From positions 14,571,190 to 14,635,189 of the forward strand of contig CM068553.1 of NCBI GenBank assembly GCA_035048495.1: 64,000 nt of DNA, written 5' to 3'. Position 1 is the first letter of the stretch; the number at the start of each line of letters is the position of its first letter. Below the pieces are notes generated by a model, which saw nothing but the letters and a program-made list of their open reading frames with translations, made no database searches and was not told where the DNA came from. Shown here piece after piece: positions 1 through 12,411 of this stretch. A program made the translations under genes and the position numbers. Source of the stretch: Euptelea pleiosperma. Taxonomy: Eukaryota > Streptophyta > Magnoliopsida > Ranunculales > Eupteleaceae.

Positions 1-3000
1 TTTTAGTGGGCAAGCTAGGATTGAACATTTGGAGATTTGAGTATAGTTACCAATATTAGTAGAAAGTGAGAACTGTGAGGGAACGCTATCATAGAACTTA
101 TGTGTTCATGAATCACATTATTTTTAATAGAGGAACCATTGGTAAAATGTTCTTGCAATCACTTGTTTGATATTGAAATTAGGCAAAAGAATAGACATTT
201 CCCTTATGTTTCTTCCATCACTGGTGAAACAAAGTCTCGCCAAGATCACACATTGAGGTGGGTCTAAATCGAATACAACCATCAATCAAAGGCCCAAATC
301 CAATCTACAATGTGAACCACATCTATTATTAGTAATAGCCCCACCCCAACCACACAAAAGACTTTAAAGTCTATCACGTGAATCTGATTCCTTCTTTTTT
401 TACAAAAATATTGCAAAAATTATTAGAGACATGAGAAATTAAAAGGTAAAACAATCCCATGATTTCAAATTTGAAAGCTTATTCTAATGAATGGAAGAAA
501 TTCTTAATTTAGAAAGTCCAAGCTCTAGCTCCCCATTCAAATTGTTCAGTACGACAATCAGATACTCTTCGATTAAGTTCAGATTATTCCATAGACGCCG
601 AGAGTTCAAATAAACCAAAATGAGAACTAATTCATTTTTCAATAAAGAAAAATGAAAACGAAAATCGATCGAATCCAAAGCTTTGATCCAACGATCTCAT
701 GAATGAAAAATATGAAAGCTGAAGAGATAAAGGACTCACCCCCTACATTAAAGGCATGTTCAAGGCTAATAAACTAAATAATTTTCCACTTTCAGTTCAA
801 AGCATTAGCACTATATTTCTATAGGAGAAGAACCAAAACCATCAAACGCAACATTTACAAAGAGATCATAATCAAGACATACCTTATGAACCACGTGCTA
901 CCATATTGTCTTCGAATCGTAGTGGTTTGTGAAGGAATTTAGTTGCACTGAGCTAAAAATTTTATGCAATTTAATAAGTCAATGAGAATAATCACCCTAC
1001 ACATGCATGTGTTTGTGAGTGAATCAAAATCTCAAGTTAGGGAACTCATTGCGATGCATTTCATCATGGTGCTTAGGCAACGAATGTTGGAAGTCAGTGC
1101 AAAATACACATTTAATATGTTATATTGGCAGTGGTAAAAGATTTCAAAGCAGTATGGAAAGCTTAGTCTGTCATTCTTGTGTTAGACATTTTGTTCATAT
1201 TGGTATTTCCATTTCATACTGTTTCTTAGGTAGTCATAGATAATTTCACATAGACGGTAGTACTAATAGGAAAATAGAAATGAAGAAAATTCAGAAAAGT
1301 TAAAGGATGAAGCTATAAAGAACATGAAATTGGGAACAAATGGCAAATAACAGAAGCTTGAAAGGATCAAACAAAAAAGATTAAAAAAGGAAAGATAACT
1401 ACAAAATTAATTTGTGCCAACTATAATAAAGGAGTAAAATTTTAAGGAAAAGGTAAAAAGACCAAACTTTTTAATATAATTTGGGTTGGCTACGAGAGAT
1501 ATGCACACTTACTAATGCTGGTAAGTCCTTAGTAGTCTATAGGAACTTCAAACCCCATGTCCTTTGCTCACCTATAACCATAGATGCAACACATTATAAA
1601 AAAATATAATTTAGGATTCAGAAGGACAATCCTCAGTGCTCCTAAGAAGCACCATATATCCTGCCCAAAATCATGCACCCACAAATATATTACTAAAAAT
1701 GTATTATTGAATATCTAGTTAAGAGAGTGTTATTACTATGTATTAGAGTACTTAATTATTTAAGAAAATATTCATTAGTGTGTTCTTTAATTAAGCAATC
1801 TATTTTGGAAAGCAATAATTATCTTTATAAATAAATTAGGAAAATTGATGAGAATTGTAGAAGTTTCCAACAAAAAAAAGGGCTTCAAAGTTAGACCAAC
1901 CCATCTCAGTATGCTTCAGATTTGAGCTATAGGCCTCATTGCACTCTGATTCCAACGTTACTCAGTAACTAAAATAGAGCAAAAATCTTTGAATGAGAAT
2001 CTACATACCGAATAAAATTTTCAGCGGTCCTTATGAATAGACTTTGCCCGATCAAATATCCATTAATGGAAGGTATTTGTGGTAGAAAAAGAGAAAAGAG
2101 AAATCAAAATTGGCTAATCAGTAGGTTTCTTAGTTATCCTAGTAATTCAACCTCACTAAGCAAGAAAAAAGAAATTTGGATGTACCTGCAAAATATTGTA
2201 AGTCTCTATCATTGTCAAGCTTTGCTCTTGTCACTGCTTTCTTTGCTTCATCCAAACTAATGCTTTAGGTGATTCAACATCCGTTTGGTTTGGCCTGATT
2301 ATGTACAGTATGCGAAAACAAAGTCGGAAACTTCACTTTTAAGGGCTATATGTATCCATTAACATATAGCCCAGGATGAAAAGATGCATGAACCTAGTCA
2401 CTTGAAATCAATAATCAGGCAAAATCACTAATCAGGATGATAGTGTGTATGTCCACAGGTGGGTCAAACATCCATGCGATGTGATCCAGATGCTTTAGAT
2501 TATGATAAACAATTAGCATTGTCAGATTGATGTCTTTTGGGCTATGGCTCATTAAGGTGTTCGGGAGTGGTGACATGCTATCCAAATCAATGATGATAAA
2601 GGCATGTTTAGGGGACAATGAATATAATGTAATGTTTTCTTTAATCCTCTTATGCATGAACCTCTTTTCCCATTCTTAAGCACGTGTTTTGTAAACATTA
2701 ATTTTGACCTCTTGTTTGGACAATAAAGATAATCATTTTGGGTATGATTATCTTTTGGTAAAGATAATTTTTTGGGTATGAAGAATATCCAATGGTTTGA
2801 ACACGCGGATGACAGTACAATATCGTAGTAAGTATGATGCTAACATTTTTTTTTTTGAAAAGGTAATGCGATGATGGGGATCAATTTCCTTCCAGGAATG
2901 GGGTTTTAAACAAATGGCGGAAATGATCTAAAACATTTCAGAGTCGTCTCAATGGAAACATAGACGAGAAGTCAGATATAATGAGATAACATTTAACTTG

Positions 3001-4458
3001 GTTGATGAAAGAACCAATCTCGCTTCTCATGTAGTAAAACGAAGCCATTACACTACGTGTTTATTAGGCCCCATGCAACATGCGTTGAAATCTCATAGTT
3101 AAATTTTCCTTCCTTTCATCTTTATGAAATGTGCAAGAGAAAATCTCTCCTTGTTTGAATCTTACTCTTGGATGATTAAATCAGGTCAAGAGTGAAGTCT
3201 GGTTTGGTAACTGAAAATAGGGGTTGGATATTACTTTACAGCATGACTTGCAAACAGGAGGAGTTCTTTGTATGTACCTCGACTTGTGTAAGGGCCAATT
3301 CACTCAAAAATCTACTGCGCAATATTTTTCTTCTACAAAACCAATTAACAAAAAATTCAAGCAATTCATTAGTTAGAATCAAATTATATTTGGCTTTTAT
3401 GAGATTTTTTTGCCATTGAAGAATCCATAATTCTAATACCCATGACGCAAACACATGCTGGAATTTGTTTGATTCAAAATCAAAATAAGAAGGCTTTGTT
3501 TAAAAATTTGAAGCATAAAACATATTTGCCAAGGCTATAAAAGGATATGATATCTTATACGAAGAAACATGACTCAACAAAGAACAAACAATCAGACCAT
3601 GCTTGTAAGACAATAATCTTAAATCAATTGGGATCAATCAACTTAACTTAGTGGGAGTTAGTAAGCAAGCCTTAATAAGATACAACTATCCTATCCCACC
3701 TATTTCAAATCTTCATCATTGTCGCCGAGATTAAAATTGATGTCAGCATCAACTCCCTGGAAGTTAGTTGGAGCTCAATCATATGATCTGTAATCAAAAA
3801 ATCCAAATAAAAGAAAATTCACACCAATGAACCCAAATTTGAATGGAAAATGAATGACAGCTTTCATTTAAATCAATTTTTACCTAGCCGCAGCACGAGC
3901 AGTGTGAAATCATTCTAACAAAATCCAACACCCAAAATCACAAAAAAAAAACATCTAAAAGGAAAAGTAATGAATTTCAATAAAAATAGAGAGAATAAAA
4001 CTCCTTACCCAAATACACTTCTTTCCCACAATCCCTATTGAAGAAATGTGACTCTCTCATTGAAGCTCCAACTATTTCTCCAGAGCTCTTTCTTCATCGT
4101 CTGCCATTAAATGATTCTATGATAGAAGAAATATTACAGAGGAAATTCTGGAAGAATCGAAGCCTTTCAAACGTTTATGAGTAAAGGTGAAGGGGCGCAC
4201 ACGAAAAATGAAAAGAGACGTAGATGGCAAAGGAAGAGACAGCATCGAGGAAAAAAAATCAAAAATGAAAGGAATAGTCGTTTTTAGAAAGGGTTAAGGA
4301 GATGCATTGTGAAGGGAGAAGAAAGGTCCCAAGGAGATGGAAAGCAAATTAGTTTAGGGCATTTTAGAAAAAATATAGATGTGTCTTTTAGGGTAGATAA
4401 TGAGGATAAAATAGAAAAAAAAAGTTTTTTCAAGATACCGACATTTAGAAGTAGTATG
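1..4458. other. AT-rich stretch without recognisable gene
   Basis: No open reading frame here resembles a known family and none chains into plausible exons. The longest ORFs (60-80 codons) are AT-rich and compositionally random. The only recognisable item is a diverged fragment of the MULE-type MITE family near 2400-2490. From about 4130 the strand is purine-rich, with scattered GAGACG words like those at 5700-6060, suggesting old mobile-element sequence. Confidence 0.5.
2400..2490. repeat. Diverged fragment of MULE-type MITE family
   Basis: The stretch contains the family words AATCACTAATCAGG, GTCCACAGGTGGG and AAACATCCATGCG, in the same order as the right half of the intact element at 32654-33040. 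No terminal repeats or target duplication survive. Assignment rests only on this word order. Confidence 0.45.
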
Positions 4459-5067
4459 ATTTAAAACCTTGAGCAATACCTGTTTTGCTTGTTGATAGTC
4501 TAACCACTTTGTAGTGATTATTTTGCAGCTCTCAATCTGATTTGGAAGTTAATCTATTTAAGGTACTTATGCTTATAATTTTCTTTTCTTCAAATTGTAA
4601 GAACACTTAGATGCTGGTTAGCATTGGAAAGAAACTATTTTTGTGGCAACGAAGTTTTAGAAAATATGTATACTAATGGAAAATTGCCGAAGAAGTTTTG
4701 GGATTTTAGTTTATTTTAACTTTGTACAACTATGTTGACCCTTTGCATGTACTTTGTTGGCCTTAGAGGCAATGCATCACAATGCGTCATTTCTCATTGA
4801 TTAGAATCTTCAAATAGTTGTGAAAAAGATAGACCCAAAGATCCTCTAAGTGGGAGAAAATTTGAGATGTATGCATCAAATATTTACATTTTTTCAAAGT
4901 TATTTACTCCATGACTAAGATGAAATAACCTTAATCAGAGCATGTGAGAAACTTTTTATGAGATCGAATTATTTTTTAATAATTTAGTACGAGTGCTTTT
5001 GGTACTTTCTAGATTTTAGATTCGATTACGCATAAAAAAAAACTTATAGAGATCTATTTGCAGCTTC
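4459..5067 (+). pseudogene. Duplicated fragment of the P-loop NTPase gene (exon 4 plus flanking introns)
   Basis: About 600 bp here align, at what looks like over 90% identity by eye, with 19098-19733 inside the P-loop NTPase gene. The copy holds the end of intron 3, all of exon 4 (34 nt at 4529-4562, flanked by intact AG and GT splice dinucleotides) and all of intron 4. It stops about three bases into exon 5. Exon 4 differs only silently, encoding SQSDLEVNLFK in both places. The left edge is the terminal word ATTTAAAACCTTG, which in the functional gene is the end of a small palindromic repeat. The copy lacks the 36-bp tandem duplication seen at 19635-19705. It cannot encode a protein alone. 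Confidence 0.9.
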
Positions 5068-6240
5068 AAGTCCCATTAGACTTCTCTTGGTGCAACAATA
5101 CTCTTTTTTTGTGTTGGATCCAAATACCAACTATAGAACAACGAGGAGTGAGCAACGATAGCTTAGTCCATGACAATATGGGAGAGTGAAGGGACAGCGT
5201 TAGATGTGAGCTTGGGTGTGGCCCTTACAAAGGACATGGTGGGTGAAGGGATGTTGTTAAATGTAGGTTTGGGAGGAGTAAAATAATACAATTAATTGTT
5301 CCACTGCTCTCCGATGTTATTGTACATCTATGCTCTTTTCCACTGTTATTTATGCAATTGCGTATATTAAACTTAAAGATCCCCGTGCATGCAGAGGAGT
5401 CATTGGTGTTTGCTTCCCCATCTTTTCTTCCATAGAAAATGAGATAACGGAGAAAAGAGGGATGGATAGAGAAGATGCTCCGTTGCTGTACGGCCTCTAT
5501 CTGCACCTGTGCCTACAACCGGGTGATCATGGCCATTGCCTAGTTTAATTACAGCAACCAAAGAAGCACTTTTTTTTTCTTCCACTTTTATGTACAAATC
5601 TATCAAGACTAGTCATCCAAACGCACATCTCTTAAAAAGATGAAAGATTTTGACATTTAATATCATGTTAGTGGGAGGCGATGTTTTGGCTAAGAAAAAA
5701 AATGGGCGTAGAAGAAAAGAAATGGTTTCAACCCCATCAGTTGAAGAAGCTTAGTAATAATGGAGAGATCTTAGGTATGGTTGGAGAGAAAGTTATTATA
5801 GAATTATAATGTAGCGTGGGAGAGTGAAAGATGCTAGAGAAAGGATTTTAAAGAGATATATGTGAGGAGTTAATTAATTACACAACGGTTATGAGGATTT
5901 TAAGAGACAAATTAAGAAGATACTAAAAAGATTTGAGAACTGGATGGGCAATGGAGAAAATGAGAGACGTTTAAGGAAAGGATGAAAGACGTAAAGGCAA
6001 GATACGTTATGGGAAAGGCAAGAGATGTTTTTAGGAAGAAAAAAAAGAGACGTTTTTGTTGTAATCTCATGAGTCTCATTTATAAAGTCTAAACTACCCT
6101 TATTTGTTTCAGTTACATAGACTAAAGTATAAATGAATATTTTGAAAAAGATTAAAAAAAGTTGGAGAGCAAGCCACGCGAAGGAGAGAAAAGGTTGGCG
6201 CTATGCGTCCGCTTTAATATAGAAGTATAGATAGATAGAT
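5068..6240. other. Purine-rich non-coding stretch, probably Helitron-derived
   Basis: No credible coding region. Bases 5640-6070 are purine-rich with repeated GAGACGTTT-like words. Their reverse complement resembles the start of the Helitron candidate at 8111. The right edge (6205-6237) reads on the minus strand as a Helitron-like 5' end: TCTAT repeats followed by TATATTAAAGCGG. Confidence 0.4.
6205..6237 (-). mobile_element. Helitron-like 5' terminus (minus orientation)
   Basis: Read on the minus strand this is TCTAT repeats, then TATATTAAAGCGGACGC and GCGCC. It matches the start of the larger Helitron candidate at 8111 (TATATTAAAGCTCGG followed by GGCGC). The element would run leftwards and could have carried the P-loop gene fragment at 4459-5067 in antisense. 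I could not find its 3' hairpin and CTRR end, so only one terminus is claimed. Confidence 0.35.
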
Positions 6241-6246
6241 ACACTA

Positions 6247-6600
6247 GTGTTTTAAAACTCGTTGAGTCAACTCGAAACTCGGCCGAGTTGACTTGATTCG
6301 GCTAAATTTCGAGTTGACTCAAAATAAACTCAAATTGAAATATACAACGGACTTGGTGCGTTGTTTTTCTGTAAAACAACAACGCACCAAGTTTTTTGTT
6401 TTATAATCGACGCACCAATAAGTTTCTCAAACTTAGAGAACTCAAACTCAACCAAATATTATAAATTATGCTTTTAATAATATATTAATATATGTATGTA
6501 ATATTAATATATTACTTGAGTCGAGTTCGAGTTCGAGTCTTCGAGTTAACTCAACTCGGTAGACTTTCGAGTCGAGTCGAGTTTTCTAGTTTTCAAACAC
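6247..6600. mobile_element. Palindromic MITE with ACTCG-rich arms
   Basis: The left arm begins GTGTTTTAAAACTCG and continues with AACTCG/CGAGTT words. The right arm is roughly its inverse, ending GTTTTCAAACAC. Inside sits a second hairpin in which CTTGGTGCGTTGTTTT pairs with AAAACAACAACGCACCAAG near 6350-6395. No coding capacity. Similar GTTTTAAA-type ends occur at 18945-19110 and 43690. Confidence 0.6.
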
Positions 6601-6604
6601 TGAG

Positions 6605-7240
6605 ATACATCACCCAATTTAGTGAAAAATGTCTTCGATCCCCCTAGCCAGACACAAAGGATAGTCTACCTTTATTACATGTGCATGTCTAACTATAGAA
6701 TAAATATCTTCGATTCTAGAAACTAACCTAGTTCCCGATGACTGTAAAACTATCCGATTCATTTACTATATAGAGTTCAAATAACATGGTCAACCAACAA
6801 CATTGCATTTTGACTTTGAAAATATAAAAAGATCACAATAGATTCTTCTTTAATTATAAAACCCTAAATAGGGATTATTCAAATCGAATATAAGCATATG
6901 AACCCTCTAAAAAATTCGATATCCGAACTCTATTCGAAATTAAACGGATATTCTTAATCAATGCTTGAATTCTAATCTGATTAACTTATTGTATATCCAA
7001 TTTGTCCGATAAATAAATCAAATATATAATAAACTATTTAATTTATACAATAATAAACATAATTACATATAATCTATTATATACATAATTACATATAATC
7101 TATTATATACATAATTACATATTATTATATTTATATAACATATCAGATTAGATATTATTGAAGCAGAAATATCAATATCCAAAATTATATCCCAAAAGTA
7201 TTCAATTTTAACCCCACAATATACATAGACCTGTCCTATT
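6605..7240. other. AT-rich spacer with short tandem repeat
   Basis: No gene seen. Near 7045-7130 a unit of about 27 bp containing ACATATAATCTATTATATAC is repeated in tandem. The rest is AT-rich with scattered ATTCGATAT and ATCCGAA words. Confidence 0.5.
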
Positions 7241-7299
7241 TAGAGTTTGATATGACCCCTCCCAAAAAGGCAACCTCGCACACTCATTCGAGCCCACTG

Positions 7300-8080
7300 A
7301 CCCGTGAATATTTGGTCCACCCTTTGGTGGACACACGTCAAAATTCAGCCAGATTAGTGATTTTTAGCCATTGGATTTGAGCTTTCTTTCGTCTTGGACT
7401 TCATGGGCTTGGAATTCATTCATCATAGGCCTGTTCATGAAACCGACAAAAAAAAAACTCAATCCAACGGCTAGATATTATCAATGGGTTGATTTTTAGT
7501 AATTTTGGCGATGCGTCTAATCAAGACTAGGTTATATACAAGCTAGACACGTGGTACAACTATTAGTTGACCTCGGAGAATGTTTAACTTTAGTGAACAA
7601 TGCGTACATGATGCTTGCATGCATCCATGCCACATTTCACTCCCACTTCCTCTTTATTCTTCCACCATAGTGATTATCTCGAGTATAACTTTGTTGACTG
7701 ATGCCAGTCGTCAAAGTTGCTGACCAATCATAATCTAAGCTACCTAACATATTATTATAAATTTTTGACCGTATGGATGTTAGGCCCAACCTAGGTGAAC
7801 ATACAGACCCAAAAATTAGCCTGATTAGTGATTTCTAAGCGTTGGATTGGAGTCATTTTGACGGGTTGATTCATAACTGTGGAATTTGATCATTATTCAT
7901 CAATTTTGGGGTACAAAGATCCAAAGGATTGAAATCACTAATCAAAATACTTTTTTGGTTTGTAAGTCCACTGGGGATTGGCCAAACATCCATGCGGTCA
8001 GAGTCCTCTAAGAGTGTGACACCTGACTCATATTGTGGTCGGTAAGCAAAGTTCTTCTTGATTCTCTCACTGGTGACCAT
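7300..8080. repeat. Two diverged MULE-type MITE copies
   Basis: A partial copy lies near 7300-7560 (TTTGGTGGACACACG, CAGATTAGTGATTTTTAGC, ACACGTGGTAC). A fuller copy lies near 7690-8080. The latter has both half-arms: CCGTATGGATGTTAGGCC with GCCTGATTAGTGATTTC on the left, and AATCACTAATC, GGTTTGTAAGTCCAC and GGCCAAACATCCATGCGG on the right. Ends are degraded and no target duplication was identified. Confidence 0.6.
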
Positions 8081-8623
8081 ATTTGGTATAAGTGGGAGAG
8101 AGAGAGAGAATCTATTCTATTATCTATATTAAAGCTCGGCCCTCTTAAGGTGGCGCTCTCTGCATCTTTTGTATGCTTCCAAAAGCAAAATGTTTCAACT
8201 TCCAGAGTTATTAAATTATCAGCATGCCTTAAAGAGACGTTTCAGACTCTTAAACGTCTGTCTTTCCTATCAACGATGAGTTAATAATCAAGCTAAATCA
8301 AAACCGTTCTATCTGAAAGCCCTGAAATCTTTCCTCCTCATCTTCTTTTTCTTCATTGATCTAGCAACTGCATTCAAGAGCTTTGACGGAGACAATTTGA
8401 GTAATCTCTCTCTCTCCCTCTATGGATTGAATTTTTTTTGCAAGCAACGCAATTTATTGATAAAACAAAAGAGAATATATAAAGGCATATATAGAAAAGA
8501 TTACATGAGGATACGCAGAAATTGCAAGAAAAAAAGTATTTAAGAGATCATATTTTGGCATAATCTAATCTACAAGGAAAATGACTGCCAAGAACAAAAT
8601 TTAATAGGAAGTTAGGAACACAC

Positions 8624-8810
8624 CATCCCCAACTATATACTTGTATCCGGGATTCAGAATACGCAGTTGTGTGATCGGCTCCACAGGTAATGGATACTAT
8701 TTCGTGATCATCCAATGCAGTCATTTGGGTAGGAAAAAGTCGATCTTCAGCATCTCCATGACCCAACTGTCCATCCTCTCCTCGTCCCCAAGAGCAAACA
8801 ACATTGCCAG
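8624..8810 (-). pseudogene. Captured UVR8/RCC1-like exon fragment
   Basis: The minus strand encodes about 62 residues of RCC1-repeat protein, including CSWGRGEDGQLGHGDAEDR, a VSITCGADHT-type segment and VYSWGW. This combination matches the first blades of UVR8, the plant UV-B photoreceptor. The reading frame is open throughout. It is bounded by an AG acceptor (8812-8811) and a GT donor (8623-8622), so it is one internal exon copied with intron flanks. No other UVR8 exon is present nearby, so it cannot make a photoreceptor. It lies inside the Helitron candidate, which explains it as a captured fragment. Confidence 0.85.
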
Positions 8811-10176
8811 CTAACAATAAAAAATCATCCATTTTTATTTCTCTTTCTTACTTTGCATGTATGAAAGGGATAATTTTGGTGAGAACGGTTGATTAAATCG
8901 AGCAAAAAGAGTTTTGTTTAATCGAAGAAGACAGATGATATATGTGAAGATGTTTTAAAGCATGTATTTATTCTTTTTTTCATTTTCATGAATTTGTGAT
9001 TTCCTTTAATCTATTTTTTCAAATTTTTTGTTCTAGGTATGTGTGATTGTTGATTTGTTTTTGGTTAATGGGAATTGGGTATCTTAGTCTCTCTATATTT
9101 CTCTTTGGATGTCTATCTTCTATGATCATATCAATCTGAACCCTAAGAAATGTTGATGCAAGGATTCATTTTCCTTTTAGGCGTTTCATTTTAAGAAATA
9201 AAAATTGATCATTTTTTCTTACGTTTTCAATAGTAAGTTTTGAGTTGCTGAATCTACTTTTGAGTTGTTTGAGAAAAAGTCGAAGAGAAATGTAATTTCC
9301 ATTTTAATGTTTTTGGATAACGACTCTAACTCAATCCGGTCAATCTTCCGACACGTTGCTATATATGTCGATTCCAAGTCCTCTCGATTTTGGTTCTGCT
9401 CCAATCTGGGTTCTTAGTTTATCAAGATCCGGAACCTATGTATCTTCAGTTTCAATTTTTTTGGATTCTGTTTTGAATTAGATAAATCTTGGAACTAGGA
9501 TAATTGGGACCGGTTCCTATTTGGTATTGGTTGACTCGATACCTTTGACACCTCTCTTTTTTTAAAAGGTAAAAATGATTTTATTAGGTTACAGTATTTA
9601 GAGGCTGAGTGAGCCTACCGAACACCAAAAAATTACATTCAAAAAAATAAAAGGAAAACAAAAAAATCAAATCAACTTGAGGTGTATTAACCTCAACGTT
9701 CATTCAGATCATCTGCAACGCAATTCAATCTTGCTTCGAGATTATGTTCTTATAAAAAAACAAATTAGATGATCCGGTGGGGCTGATTGAATAAGCTCTC
9801 ATACTATAATAAGATATTGGAAACATCATTTGGCCAACTCCATATTTTACTTCGCTATAAAATGAATTCTAGACCTTCATTATAACGTCATTCAATGCCC
9901 TTCCTTCCTTTCTGGTTATATCACGGTAAGTGAACACATGATATTTAGATCAAGTTGTTAAGGTGAAAGTCTTATACACATCTGAATTATTTTATTTATA
10001 TCACTACCTAATTCATATATAGTATTTTGTCATTAGCCATCATTGAAGAGGTTCTACATTCATCTCCCTAATCTTTGAATTGAAGTCACTATGGGGAAAA
10101 AGCTGAGAAAAAGTGTAACCGGAAACACAACAAAATAAAACATACTGCCCACTCAAGTAACCACGATGAAAAATAA
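8811..10176. other. Non-coding filler between UVR8 fragment and Harbinger element
   Basis: No gene recognised. A T-run near 9558 followed by AAAAGGTAAAAATGATTTTATTAGG looks like the reversed tail of a short retroposon. The last 100 bases (GCCCACTCAAGTAACCACGATG) match the repeat unit upstream of the F-box remnant, which helps define the Harbinger insertion site. Confidence 0.45.
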
Positions 10177-10674
10177 GGTCCTATTTGGGAATGCTTCTAC
10201 AGAAGCACTGTGGAAAAGCGTTTCTGCAGAAGTTCTAGAATTAGCTGCTGAGAAGTGCTATTTTCTAGAATAGCGTTTGGTAAACCATGCTGGAGAAGTA
10301 CTTTTCTATGTGAAGAAGTTGATATTGTTGTTTGGCAAAACCAGCTATGAGCTTCTGAATTTCATCAAAATGTAATGAATACCCTTATATTCACAAGAAG
10401 ACAGAAGTTTATATTTTTGGCCCACTATATTTTCAAATACATCTTAAGGACCCCAAAAATGAAATAACATTAAAAACACACAAAATGTATAAAATAAACA
10501 ATCTAAATGAAATCCATTAGGTTATGAAATAAAATTCATCAATCCATAAAAGTAACAGCAATAAACCATAATACAATATATCTAAGACAAATATAAATTG
10601 CGTTGATCAAAAGCAATTTTGATCACTTCAGCTATCTGTGCTCTTTTGCTTTCCATCTCCCTATGAGTTGGATG

Positions 10675-11690
10675 CTACTCAGGTGCAAGGGGTTCGTGAT
10701 ATACTGCATTAGTGCTTGCTTCTTCAACATATTCTTCATCTTCGTAAATAGTGAATCCTTGATCTTCTAATGCTTCTTTCCTGATATAGTTATGTAGTGT
10801 CATACAAGCAATGATAATATCTCGTTGTGTCGGCAGTTTATACAAAGACATTTGTTTAAGTATGGGCCATTGTGCTTTCAAAACATCGAAAGTTCGCTCG
10901 ATGACATTGCGCAGGGAATAATGTAAGTGATTGAATAATTCCTTTTTTCTCTTCGCCTGTGATCCTCTTCAAAAATCTTGAAGATGATAACGACAACCTC
11001 GATATGGCGCCAAAAAACCATTCATTAATGGATAGCCATCATCAACCACGTAATATTTGCTTGTTGAAATAGTATACAAATAATTTAATTACATATTTGA
11101 TTAAACAACGATAAATTATATCATAAATTTATTTCTTTATACCTCGAGGTGCATGTGGAAAATTTAAAGAGGGGGTATTAATGGCCACATCAAACACTTT
11201 GGAGTCATTTGCCGTGCCTTCCCAACTAGTATACACATATGTAAAAAGCATGTCAAATGAACATGCAGCCATTATATTGTGAGTTAAACCCTTTCATCCT
11301 CAGTATGGCACTTGTTCATCTAACAGAACGTGTGCAGAGATATACGTACCATCTATTGCTCTGGCACAATCATTTATATTTTAATAAGACAACGTGTCAA
11401 TAAATGAATTGAAATTAAACATAATATTAAGTGTGCTAATATATGTATTTAAATTATTATCTTAAAAAATGGCCAATACTTACGACTGCATTTGTTTTCC
11501 TTGGGAACTTCATCATACAAAAGGGGGACTATAACAGACATGAAGAACTTGAACAATGCATTCAACACTATATGAAAATGTCTACTAACCGTTTCTAATG
11601 AATGTTGAAACCTTGAACAAAGCAAACGATTTCTCTCGTTGTAACCAACAGTCAATAGAAACATTGCTATTTCTTCTTATACAGAAACAT
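10675..11690 (-). pseudogene. Harbinger transposase (DDE_4 / ALP1-like), decayed
   Basis: Reading the minus strand from 11690 down gives the usual order of PIF/Harbinger transposase blocks: an N-terminal helical segment (GYNERNRLLCSRFQHSLETV-type, 11640-11580), AIDGTYISAH (about 11360-11335), MAAC-FDMLFTYV with SWEGTANDSKVFD (about 11270-11190), YYVVDDGYPLMNGFLAPYRG (about 11055-10995), RNVIERTFDVLK (about 10910-10875) and a QRDIIIACMTLHNYIR tail (about 10830-10785). The Asp of AIDGT, the Asp of VDDGYP and the Glu of VIERTF fit the DDE triad. Stops, frameshifts and an AT-rich insertion break the frame, so no active enzyme is expected. Confidence 0.85.
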
Positions 11691-12411
11691 ATCTTCTTCT
11701 TGTTAACAATCTATTTTCTTCAAAAAGTGTACATAATTGAATGAACACATGTTTTTTCATCCGAAATAGATCATGACAAATTATTGGGTGTCCATTGAGT
11801 ACGTGATTAATAAAATCCATCACAGTCAATGTACAATTTCTTCGTGGTTCTTTGTGTATGTATTGCTCATAATATATTTTTATGCTAATATTGCAGCTAA
11901 CGCAACAGTATAAAATTATTCATCTAAATCCATCTAACATCTAAATATCAATTAAAAGAAAAAAATTTATTAGAACAAAAAATAATCCATTAGACAAAAA
12001 TATAAACATATGGTCCAAAACTTTAGAATAAAAACCAAATATCCAATAGAACAAAAAAACATCATAACAAAAAAATCTATCAGAAATTCTAACTAGGTAC
12101 AACCCAAAACTTAAGAAAAAAAACCAAGCATCCATCAGAACAGAAAAAAAAAACATCTATCTAACAAAAAAATATTCATCAGACACTCTAACCAGCTATG
12201 GTCCAGACTGAGACTCTTTAAACTCGGACTCCAACCAGATACATTGCACATCATCTTTTAGAGCGCAAAATAGTTCTCTTTTATCACTTAACAAAAATAT
12301 CTTCAGTGCAAACATATACAACTCTCCACCTCTTGGGATATTCGTCAGACTGTCCAAATTGTCTACACATTCTTTCATGCTACTTGTTGAAACAACGGAT
12401 GAAGTAAAAAT

